From an uncultured Actinomycetes bacterium (lineage in GTDB: Bacteria; Actinomycetota; Thermoleophilia; Solirubrobacterales; Solirubrobacteraceae): 12,396 nt of DNA. Position numbers and translations under genes: made by a program. Positions within the stretch are counted from its first letter, which is position 1. Every line of letters begins with the position of its first letter. This document shows, piece after piece, positions 1-6,202 of this stretch. Below the pieces are notes generated by a model. That model was not told the origin of the DNA and did not search any database. It saw only the letters and a program-made list of their open reading frames with translations. Where the stretch lies: the NCBI GenBank assembly GCA_937888775.1, contig CALAQT010000548.1, positions 1 through 12,396 on the forward strand. The letters are read 5' to 3'.

Positions 1-84
1 GATCCGCGCTGTCCGGCTCGCCGCCGCTGATCCGCGCTGTCCGGCTCGCCGCCGCTGATCCGCGCTGTCCGGCTCGCCGCCGCG
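1..84. repeat. 28-bp tandem repeat, three copies, at window edge
   Basis: Three head-to-tail copies of a 28-bp GC-rich unit (1-28, 29-56, 57-84). Copies 1 and 2 are identical; copy 3 differs only in its last base (g instead of t). 28 is not a multiple of 3, so the array cannot encode a constant peptide repeat in one frame. It begins at base 1, so the true copy number is unknown and the array may continue outside the window. Confidence 0.95.
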
Positions 85-146
85 GGCGCAAGTCGCTCTC
101 TGAGTCTGACCGGCACGCTAGTGGCAATGATCACACACGAACGTAT

Positions 147-171
147 GTTTGGGCAAGCGACTCCGGGGTAC
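147..171 (+). promoter_or_regulatory. SigF/SigB-like stress promoter for the basic protein gene
   Basis: GTTT at 147-150 is followed by 15 nt and then GGGTAC at 166-171. This matches the known mycobacterial SigF pattern (GTTT, N15-17, GGGTA) and the Bacillus SigB pattern (GTTTAA, N12-14, GGGTAT). Transcription would begin near 178-181, leaving a leader of about 40 nt that contains the AAGGAG ribosome site at 201-206 ahead of the ATG at 218. Assignment is by consensus match and position only. Confidence 0.6.
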
Positions 172-217
172 GTAATCGGTAGACCCCGACTCGAACCCTG
201 AAGGAGTTGAAGCGAGC

Positions 218-748
218 ATGGCAACCCAAACCACCACCCAGCGGCAGGCAGCCGCAAAGAAGGCGGCGGATACACGCAAGCAGAACGCCGCCAAGGAGAG
301 TGCGGCACACACGAAGGCGTCTGCGCGACGTACTTCGACTTCGGCCAGGAAGTCCGCCAAGACCACCTCACAGGCGGCTAGGAGTACCTCTCGGAACGCA
401 CGCAGCACCGCCAAGCAGGCCACTCGTACTGCGGCGCGCGGCATCGATGCCCAGGCCACGCGCTTGGAGGCGATAGCGCGTCAGGCCGAGCGAGTAGCGC
501 TGATCCCAGTCGGCGCGGCCCTGGAAGCACGCGACGCGGTCGTCGACACGGTGCGCACGTACACCGACTCACGTACCGCCAAGCGCCAGTTGGACCGCTT
601 CGAGCGGCGTGGCGCCAACGCGCTTCGACGTGACCGGCAGAGCCTGGAGCGCACCGCCCGGGCGACCCGGCGCGACATCGAGCAGCGGACCGACGGCCTG
701 CGCTCGGGCGCCTCGAGCCTGGTCGACGAGGTTCGCACCCTGATCTAG
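218..748 (+). CDS. Lys/Arg/Ala-rich basic protein, histone-like or HBHA-like (unknown function)
   Basis: The 176-residue product has two parts. Residues 1-75 are almost entirely Ala, Lys, Arg, Thr, Ser and Gln, with recurring AxK/TxK/SAxK patterns like histone H1-type and HBHA-type basic tails, and are probably disordered and nucleic-acid or polyanion binding. Residues 76-176 look like long amphipathic helices, with one more hydrophobic stretch (about 94-109, ALIPVGAALEARDAVV), then Arg/Glu/Asp-rich likely coiled coil. No signal peptide or membrane segment is seen. The ATG at 218 is preceded by AAGGAG at 201-206. It stands alone, with a SigF-like promoter upstream and a hairpin directly after the stop, so a role in chromosome compaction or protection under stress is a reasonable inference. 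A phasin-like or surface adhesin role is an alternative. No named family was recognised with certainty. Confidence 0.8.
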   Translation: MATQTTTQRQAAAKKAADTRKQNAAKESAAHTKASARRTSTSARKSAKTTSQAARSTSRNARSTAKQATRTAARGIDAQATRLEAIARQAERVALIPVGAALEARDAVVDTVRTYTDSRTAKRQLDRFERRGANALRRDRQSLERTARATRRDIEQRTDGLRSGASSLVDEVRTLI

Positions 749-754
749 CCTGGG

Positions 755-786
755 CGAGCGGTGACACCACAGGGTGCCACCGCTCG
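755..786. terminator. Strong hairpin terminator between convergent genes
   Basis: The arms 755-763 and 778-786 pair over 9 bp. One A-C mismatch follows, then 4 more pairs (765-768 with 773-776), closing on a 4-nt loop (769-772). No T-run follows on either strand, which is common for high-GC actinobacterial terminators. It starts seven bases after the stop of the basic protein gene and lies 40 bases beyond the stop of the convergent SRPBCC gene, so it can serve both. Confidence 0.7.
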
Positions 787-826
787 TCGTCGCTCACGCC
801 GCACTTGCAGCAGGCTCGACAACCGG

Positions 827-1303
827 TCATGCGGTCTGGGCGGCCTGGGCAAATCGCTGCAGACCGCGACCCCAACCGTTTGGCGATCCGACCGCATCGC
901 GCATCTGCTCCCAACCGTTGCCGTGACGCTCGAGGTGGCGGTGAATCAACTCGACGCGGGTCCGGTTCTCGCCCTCCGCTTCGAAGGTGACCTCAATCTC
1001 GCTCGTCTTACCCGGATCGGTCTCGAGCTGCCAGCCTAGATCGATGTCCCAGCTGAACACGAAGCGGTTCGGCGGCTCATAGGCCAACACTCGCGCCCAA
1101 TGGCACTCGCTGCCATCGACGCCACGATCGTATATGTGACCGCCCAGGCGTGGCTCGAACACCATCTCGGCCAGCTCGGCCTCCAGAATGTGGTGGTCCT
1201 TCGGCCACCATGTCTCCATCTCGTCGGTGAAGACCGAGAAGGCGCGCTGTATCGGCGCCTCCACGACTATCGACGTGCGGACCGACGTGTCTTGGGCCTG
1301 CAT
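827..1303 (-). CDS. SRPBCC/AHSA1-domain protein
   Basis: The 158-residue product matches the START-like SRPBCC fold, AHSA1 (Aha1 homolog) branch. It opens with the typical first strand and helix (VRTSIVVEAPIQRAFSVFTD, residues 8-27), then METWWP, a FEPRLGGHIYDR block near 50-61, WARVLAYEPPNRFVFSWDI near 69-87, and a C-terminal helix (NGWEQMRDAV and onward) that closes the hydrophobic pocket. Such proteins bind small hydrophobic ligands; the ligand here is unknown. It is the second gene of an operon: the upstream arsR gene ends two bases before this ATG (TAA, CC, ATG), and a GAGGAG ribosome site sits inside the end of arsR. ArsR-SRPBCC pairs are very common in actinobacteria and proteobacteria, and the pair is usually co-regulated. 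Confidence 0.92.
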   Translation of the reverse strand: MQAQDTSVRTSIVVEAPIQRAFSVFTDEMETWWPKDHHILEAELAEMVFEPRLGGHIYDRGVDGSECHWARVLAYEPPNRFVFSWDIDLGWQLETDPGKTSEIEVTFEAEGENRTRVELIHRHLERHGNGWEQMRDAVGSPNGWGRGLQRFAQAAQTA

Positions 1304-1305
1304 GG

Positions 1306-1626
1306 TTATGCGATCTCCTCGTCTCCTTGCTCGACGGCCGACTTGAAGGCCGCCAAGGCTTGATTCCAGAACTGGTCGAGGTAGGCGCGCAGGGCGACGA
1401 CCCCGTCCGGGTCAAGCTGATAGATCCGGCGGTTGCCGGCGCGATGGTCGATCACCAGACCCGCGTCCTTCAGCGTCCTGAGGTGCTGCGAGACCGCCGG
1501 CCGGCTGACGGGCAGCTCGCGGGCGAGCTCGCCAACCGCGCGCGGACGGGCGGCAAGGGACTCGAAGATCGCTCGTCGCGTGGGGTCACCCAGCGCGGCA
1601 AATCCATTAGCTTGGTAAGCCATCAC
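1306..1626 (-). CDS. ArsR-family winged-helix repressor (non-metal type)
   Basis: The 106-residue protein has the ArsR/SmtB winged helix. FAALGDPTRRAIFESLAARP (about 9-28) is the standard first helices, VGELARELPVSRPAVSQHLRTLKDAGLV (about 31-58) contains the recognition helix, and DHRAGNRRIYQL (about 60-71) is the wing. It contains no cysteine at all, so the classical metal-sensing CxC site is absent; it resembles SdpR-like or SRPBCC-partner ArsR proteins. The first codon is GTG at 1626, followed immediately by ATG at 1623. The GTG is favoured because a -10 box ends only eight bases upstream, suggesting a leaderless transcript. It probably represses its own operon through the palindrome at 1632-1647. 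Confidence 0.93.
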   Translation of the reverse strand: MMAYQANGFAALGDPTRRAIFESLAARPRAVGELARELPVSRPAVSQHLRTLKDAGLVIDHRAGNRRIYQLDPDGVVALRAYLDQFWNQALAAFKSAVEQGDEEIA

Positions 1627-1631
1627 TAACG

Positions 1632-1663
1632 GTAAGTTTATACTTACGCATCTTCTGCGTCAA
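1632..1663 (-). promoter_or_regulatory. arsR promoter with overlapping palindromic operator
   Basis: On the minus strand TTGACG (1663-1658) and TAAACT (1640-1635) form a -35/-10 pair with a 17-bp spacer. The -10 box lies inside an inverted repeat with arms gtaagt (1632-1637) and acttac (1642-1647) separated by 4 bp. A further related half-site (GTTAGT) overlaps the start codon region at 1625-1630. Binding here would occlude RNA polymerase, so autorepression by the ArsR protein is the simplest reading. The start codon lies eight bases after the -10 box, so the mRNA has essentially no leader. Confidence 0.75.
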
Positions 1664-1704
1664 ACCGGGATCGCCGCGGCATACCCTTGCGCGCCTCGGC
1701 GCGG

Positions 1705-1710
1705 TAGCGT
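1705..1710 (+). promoter_or_regulatory. Candidate -10 box (TAGCGT) for a leaderless DUF5996 gene
   Basis: TAGCGT fits the actinobacterial TANNNT -10 pattern and lies six bases before the ATG at 1717. No Shine-Dalgarno sequence is visible. No convincing -35 box is present at the usual distance, so this rests on the same arrangement recurring at other genes in the window. Confidence 0.4.
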
Positions 1711-1716
1711 GCGGGC

Positions 1717-2637
1717 ATGTCCACTGATTGGCCGGCTCTGTCATACGACGAGTGGAGCGCGACGTGCGACACGCTTCACGCCCACACCCAGGTCCTCGGC
1801 AAGCTGGCGGTCGCGCTCGCGCCACCGGAACCGCAGCTGCAGCACGCCGCCCTGCGGCTGACGGCAAGGGGATGGGAGACCGCGCCGCTCCCAGCTCCCG
1901 ACCGCTCAGGGACGTTTGTCGCGGCGCTGGACCTGCGCACCCACGAGGCGGTGGTTGAGCACAGTGGCGGGGGTGAGCACCGCATTGCGCTGGGCCCCGA
2001 CCGGGCCGTGGGCGAGGTCACCGGCGAGCTGCTCGCAGCGATCCGCGCGCTGGCCGGTTCCGTCGTGATCGATCCCACTCCACAGGAGGTGCCGTGGAGC
2101 GTGCCGCTCGATCAGGACCATGAGCACGCGCGTTATGACTCCGCTCAGGTTGCGCGGTATTTCACGGCCGCCACCCGCGCTTCGCTGGTTCTGGCCGAGT
2201 TCCGTGCGCCGTATCGCGGGCGATCGACGCCGGTCAATGCATGGTGGGGCTCGTTTGACCTGGCGGTGAGCCTGTTCTCCGGCGTGCCGGCCGATCCACC
2301 GTCTGAGGACTTCATCATGCGCAACGCAATGGACGCTCAGGAGGTCGCCATCGGATGGTGGCCGGGCGATCCCCGCTACGGCCGGGCCGCGTTCTACGCC
2401 TACGCGCATCCGGCTCCAGCCGGGCTTGCCGGGGCAACTCTCTCCCCGCCAGCGGCACGCTGGGAGACGGAGCTCGGCGAGTACCTGCTCGATTCAGAGG
2501 ATGTTCGCCGCAGCCCTGATCCGCACGCCTTCGCGCTGGAATTCGCCCGTTCGGCGTTCCGCCACGCCTGCCTGGTCTGCGAATGGGACCCCGCGCTCGC
2601 GGCCAGCGCCACCGGCACGCCACCGCCGGTCGCCTGA
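1717..2637 (+). CDS. DUF5996-like protein of unknown function
   Basis: The 306-residue product matches what I recall of DUF5996: a start of the form WPALSYDEWSATCDTLHAHTQVLGKLAVAL (about 5-34), the LRLTARGWETAPLP block (about 47-60), a F-x-A-A-L-D-L segment, and a C-terminal half rich in aromatic residues (VNAWWGSFDLAVSLFSG, about 169-185, and GWWPGDPRYGRAAFYAYAHP, about 213-232). The molecular role of this family is not known to me. No signal peptide or membrane helix is apparent. ATG 1717 was chosen because it opens the conserved WPAL segment and lies six bases after a TANNNT box. It is divergent from the arsR operon and monocistronic. The length is close to the family's usual size as I remember it. 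Confidence 0.75.
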   Translation: MSTDWPALSYDEWSATCDTLHAHTQVLGKLAVALAPPEPQLQHAALRLTARGWETAPLPAPDRSGTFVAALDLRTHEAVVEHSGGGEHRIALGPDRAVGEVTGELLAAIRALAGSVVIDPTPQEVPWSVPLDQDHEHARYDSAQVARYFTAATRASLVLAEFRAPYRGRSTPVNAWWGSFDLAVSLFSGVPADPPSEDFIMRNAMDAQEVAIGWWPGDPRYGRAAFYAYAHPAPAGLAGATLSPPAARWETELGEYLLDSEDVRRSPDPHAFALEFARSAFRHACLVCEWDPALAASATGTPPPVA

Positions 2638-2822
2638 TTGCGCCCGGGTCAAGCTCGCGCATCAGCGGCCCGGGGCGTTTCTCAGATCGGCCCTGCAGAG
2701 AACTCCGACGTCCCCGGTGAAGCTCACGCCGGGAGAGACCCGGATCACGGTCGGCCGCCGGCGATCGACGGGCTCGCCGGCGACGGCGTCAGGGTTCTGG
2801 GCGCCGCATTTGCAACCAGATC

Positions 2823-3509
2823 TCAGCGCCGACGGTAGGCGGCCAGGAATGCGCTGACGCCGGTGTCGGCGTACTGCCCGAGCGCGGCGGCCGAGGGGGG
2901 AGCGTCGTCGCCGAGGAGCATCGCTCGGTTCAGCGGGATCGACATGATCAGCCAGTTGAAGTGCGCGGCGGCGAGCGGCGGATCGTCGAGTTGCAGGACG
3001 CCTCGTTGGTGCAGGCGCTCGAAGGAGGTGCTCAGCGCGCCGATCGTCCGCCCTGGTCCTCGCTCATAGAAGATCTGGCCGAGCTCCGGAAAGCGACCGG
3101 CCTCGCCGATCACCAGCCGCCGCAGCGCCAGCATCCGAGGTTGGATGACCCGGGCCAGCAGCCGGCGGGCCAGGTCACGAAGATCCGCTCCGATATCGCC
3201 GCTGTCCTTGAGGTTGAGCACCTCGGCGTGGGTCGGGTCGCTGGCGTCGTTGACCGTGCTGGTGACGATCTCTGTGAACAGGCGCTGTTTGTCGGCGAAG
3301 TGCTTGTAGACGGTTTGCTTGGAGACGGCGGCCAGCGCCGCGATCTCGTCCATGCTCGTGCCCAGGTAGCCTTTTTGCAGGAAGAGCTTCGTGGCCGCCT
3401 CCAGGATCGCGCGGTGCTTGCGAGTCAATCGGCGCTGATCGTCGATCTCCATGGGCGGGTCGGGCGCCCGAGAGGCGCCGGTCGCGCGGGGTGGCTGAGG
3501 GTCGCTCAT
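2823..3509 (-). CDS. TetR-family repressor, AefR-type C-terminal domain
   Basis: The 228-residue product has a TetR DNA-binding domain at about 31-78 (ILEAATKLFLQKGYLGTSMDEIAALAAVSKQTVYKHFADK, given here only as landmarks: G47, T51, I56, V62, Y68-K69-H70-F71). The C-terminal ligand domain contains RRLVIGEAGRFPELGQIFYE, typical of the AefR-like TetR_C subgroup. The frame is open upstream to a GTG at 3575, but that would translate through the palindromic operator at 3529-3543. The ATG at 3509, giving MSDPQPP, is therefore preferred; ATG 3452 (MEIDDQRR) is another possibility because the first 25 residues are a Pro-rich tail. It is divergent from the RibD-like gene, and the shared operator suggests it represses itself and that gene. 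The inducer is unknown. Confidence 0.9.
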   Translation of the reverse strand: MSDPQPPRATGASRAPDPPMEIDDQRRLTRKHRAILEAATKLFLQKGYLGTSMDEIAALAAVSKQTVYKHFADKQRLFTEIVTSTVNDASDPTHAEVLNLKDSGDIGADLRDLARRLLARVIQPRMLALRRLVIGEAGRFPELGQIFYERGPGRTIGALSTSFERLHQRGVLQLDDPPLAAAHFNWLIMSIPLNRAMLLGDDAPPSAAALGQYADTGVSAFLAAYRRR

Positions 3510-3528
3510 CGGCTGCGCGGCCAAGAGT

Positions 3529-3562
3529 ACTGGACAGTCCAGTCTTCGGCTGACCGTCCAGT
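3529..3562. promoter_or_regulatory. Perfect 15-bp TetR operator plus extra half-site
   Basis: ACTGGAC-A-GTCCAGT at 3529-3543 is a perfect palindrome with 7-bp arms around one central base. GTCCAGT recurs at 3556-3562, 19 bp downstream, preceded by TGAC, giving a degenerate second site. The palindrome lies 20 bp upstream of the preferred TetR start and about 50 bp upstream of the divergent ATG at 3592. A minus-strand TACTCT (3530-3525) next to the palindrome could be the tetR -10 box. Confidence 0.8.
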
Positions 3563-3591
3563 TCTTACACGACACGGGGAAAGGAGCCGAG

Positions 3592-4027
3592 ATGAGAGTC
3601 GTCGCGGTTAACAGCCTGTCGCTCGATGGCGTGATGCAGGCGCCGGGTCGCCCTGACGAGGATCCCCGCGGCGGGTTTGAGCACGGCGGCTGGGCACTGC
3701 CCTACAACGATCCGGTGATGGCCACGGAGATGGGAAAGGGTATGGCCACGGGCGGTCCGCTGCTGTTGGGGCGACGGACGTACGAGGACTTCTTCAGCGT
3801 CTGGCCAAAACGGAAGGACAATCCGTTCACCGAGGTACTCAACAATGTCCACCCTGATCGACAGATACGTGCTCCTGATCCATCCGCTGGTCCTCGGCTC
3901 AGGTCGGCACCTGTTCAACGACGGCGATCCAGCCACCGCGTTGCAGCTGCTCGACACCGTGGCCACCACCACCGGCGTGGTGATCGCGACCTACCAGCCG
4001 GCCGACCGTGGCACCGGCGAGGGCTGA
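3592..4027 (+). pseudogene. RibD-C/dihydrofolate-reductase-like gene with internal deletion and frameshift
   Basis: The 5' part (3592 to about 3850) encodes the start of a RibD C-terminal-domain protein: SLDGVMQAPGRPDED, HGGWALPYND, GPLLLGRRTYEDFFSVWP and NPFTEVLNN. After this the frame turns into Arg/Pro/Ser-rich nonsense. The family's C-terminus appears instead in the +2 frame, from about 3853 to the TGA at 4025: LIDRYVLLIHPLVLGSGRHLF, then TGVVIATYQPA. From memory of the family (about 190 residues), some 50-60 residues that should join these blocks are missing, so a deletion of length not divisible by 3 is inferred near 3845-3853. The start is well marked (GGAAAGGAG at 3578-3586, ATG 3592) and the operator upstream is intact. 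The shifted 5' frame stays open to the TAG at 4114-4116. Assembly error is an alternative to true decay. Confidence 0.8.
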
Positions 4028-4116
4028 TGGCCTTGATCGCGCTGGCCATCGCCCCGGACCGGCCGTTGCCGCGATGCAGCCGTTCCCCGCTGTCCGTGAG
4101 GCGGTCGGCGCTTTAG

Positions 4117-5025
4117 ATGCCTGATCGCGTCACGCAGCTGTTCACCGACGCTGGCTGCACCGGTCAGCTGTGCGTGCAGACCTCGGACGGCGCTGGCGAG
4201 ATTTCCGTCGCCGCCGACAGCCGAGTGGTAGCAGCGTCGGTGATCAAGGTATTCGTGATACTGGAGGCCGAGCGGCAGTTTGCCGCCGGCGACCTGGATC
4301 CCCTTGAGCGCGTGAACCTGGCCGCCGGCGCCCGCGCGCCTGGTGCGGTCGGCTTCTCGCTGTACCAAGATGACGTGCAGACGTCCCTGCGTGACCTCGC
4401 TGTCGCGACACTGACGATCAGCGACAACGTGGCCAACGATGCGCTGCTGTCACGTGCGGGGATCGGTGCGTGCAACGCCACGGCTCGCTGCCTGGGATTG
4501 ACCGACACGGTGATCGTCAGCGACCTGGGCACGATGATCGAGTCGCTCGTGGCGTCGGCCGGCTTTGCCAGCTGGCCCGAGTATGTGGCCTGGCTACCGC
4601 AGGCGACGCGCGAGCAGCAGACGGTTGTGCAGGCGCAGGTGCGCACCTGCGACGTCCTGAATCCCGATCTGGGGACCCGCACGACGCCGAGGGACATGTG
4701 CCGGCTGCTCCGGACGATCTGGTCAGATCACGCCGGACCGCCGGCAGTGTGCCGGCGGCTGCGGGAGCTGATGGGCCAGCAGCTGACCCGCAACCGGCTG
4801 GCCGCCGGCTTTGCGCCGCCGATCCGCGTCTCGGCCAAGAGCGGCAGTCTGATCGGCATGATCCGCAACGAGATCGGCGTGATCGAATACCCCGATGGCA
4901 GCTGGTACGCGGCCGCGGTCTTCACCCAGACGGGCACGACATCCCGGGGCGCAGCGGCGATCGACGCTGCGATCGGACATTCCGCGGCATCCTCGATCGG
5001 CCTCCTGCGAGACCCGCGAAGCTAA
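4117..5025 (+). CDS. Class A beta-lactamase-like serine hydrolase, cytoplasmic form
   Basis: The 302-residue product carries the penicillin-recognising serine hydrolase signatures: S41-V-I-K44 (SxxK nucleophile), S102-D103-N104 (SDN) and K241-S242-G243 (KSG in place of KTG). The order and spacing fit class A enzymes. There is no signal peptide, so it should remain in the cytoplasm unless another start is used. The omega-loop motif ExxLN with the deacylating Glu is not obvious; the equivalent region reads CDVLNPDLGTRTTPRDM (about 178-194). Many such actinobacterial proteins are annotated only as serine hydrolases, and true resistance activity should not be assumed. The ATG directly follows the TAG that ends the frameshifted upstream frame. 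A weak GAGGCGG lies about 12 nt upstream. It probably depended on the upstream TetR-controlled transcript. Confidence 0.85.
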   Translation: MPDRVTQLFTDAGCTGQLCVQTSDGAGEISVAADSRVVAASVIKVFVILEAERQFAAGDLDPLERVNLAAGARAPGAVGFSLYQDDVQTSLRDLAVATLTISDNVANDALLSRAGIGACNATARCLGLTDTVIVSDLGTMIESLVASAGFASWPEYVAWLPQATREQQTVVQAQVRTCDVLNPDLGTRTTPRDMCRLLRTIWSDHAGPPAVCRRLRELMGQQLTRNRLAAGFAPPIRVSAKSGSLIGMIRNEIGVIEYPDGSWYAAAVFTQTGTTSRGAAAIDAAIGHSAASSIGLLRDPRS

Positions 5026-5235
5026 CCGTTTGCCTGGGCGGCCCGGCTGAAGCGGTCCGCCAGCGGCCGCGGTGCTATCCGGATTGCTCTGGCGCACCTC
5101 ACACCGATCGATCAGCCGCCGCTCCTGTTCGATCAGAGCATCCAGAGCGTCCTTTCGCGGATCGCCCTCACCCCCAACCGTGATCGCCTGCTGTCATCGG
5201 CGCGCAGATCACTTGCCCGACCATCGAGACGAGAG

Positions 5236-6003
5236 CTATCCACGCCCGATCAACGGCATGTTCGTCGCCATCACCGTGAGGAACAGCACGTTGGCCTCGA
5301 GTGGGAGGCCCGCCATGTAGACGACGGCGTCGGCGGCGTGGCGCACGTCCATCATCGGCTCGACGATCACCGAGCCGTCGGACTGGAGCGCGCCCTTACC
5401 GATACCCGCGCTGAGTTCCGTCACGGCATTGCCGACGTCGACCTGACCGCAGGCGATGCCAAACTCACGGCCTTCCAGCGAGATCGACTTGGTCAGGCCG
5501 GTGATCGCGTGCTTGGACGCCGTGTAGGCGACCGCGTGCGGTCGCGGAACGTGGGCGGAGATCGAGCCGTTGTTGATGATCCGTCCGCCCTGCGGGCGCT
5601 GCGCCTTCATCACCCTAAACGCCTCCTGGGCACAGAGGAAGCTGCCGGTGAGGTTGGTGTCAACCACGGTGCGCCACTGCTCAACCGCCAGCTCGTCAAA
5701 CGGGGCGTTCGCGCCGAAGACCCCGGCATTGTTGAACAGCAGGTCCACCCTTTCCCACGCCTCGGTAACCCGCGCGAACAGCCTTCGTACGCCCGCGGGG
5801 TCCGTTACGTCGGTCGGGACCACCAGCGCCTGCTGAGCCACCGCGAGACCATCGGCCAGCGTCCCGCGAAGTGCTTCGTCGCGACGGCCGGCCAGGGCGA
5901 CCCGATATTCAGCCCGTAGCAGCGCCCGGGTCACCGCCCGACCGATCCCGGACCCCGCTCCCGTGACGATCGCGACCCGCTGGGGGTCAGTCATGGCGCA
6001 CAT
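5236..6003 (-). CDS. Short-chain dehydrogenase/reductase (SDR)
   Basis: The 255-residue product is a classical SDR. The cofactor loop TGAGSGIG is at 14-21, NNAG at 91-94, the catalytic Ser at 147, and Y160-T-A-S-K164, with the usual 13-residue Ser-Tyr spacing. A basic patch (GRRDEAL, 39-45) after the second strand, including R40-R41, suggests NADP(H), though this is not decisive. The substrate cannot be told. The frame is open far upstream, but the SDR fold begins right at this start. ATG 6003 is chosen because GGAG (6014-6011) lies seven bases before it; ATG 5994, three codons later, is the alternative. The gene is flanked by non-coding DNA on both sides and appears monocistronic. Confidence 0.93.
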   Translation of the reverse strand: MCAMTDPQRVAIVTGAGSGIGRAVTRALLRAEYRVALAGRRDEALRGTLADGLAVAQQALVVPTDVTDPAGVRRLFARVTEAWERVDLLFNNAGVFGANAPFDELAVEQWRTVVDTNLTGSFLCAQEAFRVMKAQRPQGGRIINNGSISAHVPRPHAVAYTASKHAITGLTKSISLEGREFGIACGQVDVGNAVTELSAGIGKGALQSDGSVIVEPMMDVRHAADAVVYMAGLPLEANVLFLTVMATNMPLIGRG

Positions 6004-6190
6004 GCTCTCACTCCGTCCGACCGCGGGCGCGGCCCCGGGTAGCGCCGGTCGCGAGCGTTGCCGCGCTGGGAGCGGAATGAGTTGTCCGGGCGACAGCTTC
6101 AGGAACTTACCGGGCACGCCAGGCGCAAGGCGCAATTGCCGCCTCACAAGAGCACGCGCAGACCGGGAAACTGGCGCCGGCTGGACGCGG

Positions 6191-6196
6191 TACGCT
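6191..6196 (+). promoter_or_regulatory. Candidate -10 box (TACGCT) for a leaderless small gene
   Basis: TACGCT fits TANNNT and lies six bases before the ATG at 6203. There is no Shine-Dalgarno sequence ahead of the ATG. No clear -35 hexamer is seen. Confidence 0.45.
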
Positions 6197-6202
6197 GGAT
6201 TG

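Noticed and set aside
3510..3575. GTG 3575 as the TetR start
   Set aside because: It would make the palindromic operator part of the coding sequence and adds 22 residues with no family similarity.
5963..6202. Upstream in-frame extension of the small gene at 6203
   Set aside because: It overlaps the SDR start region, has a shadow-like composition, and the TANNNT box favours ATG 6203.
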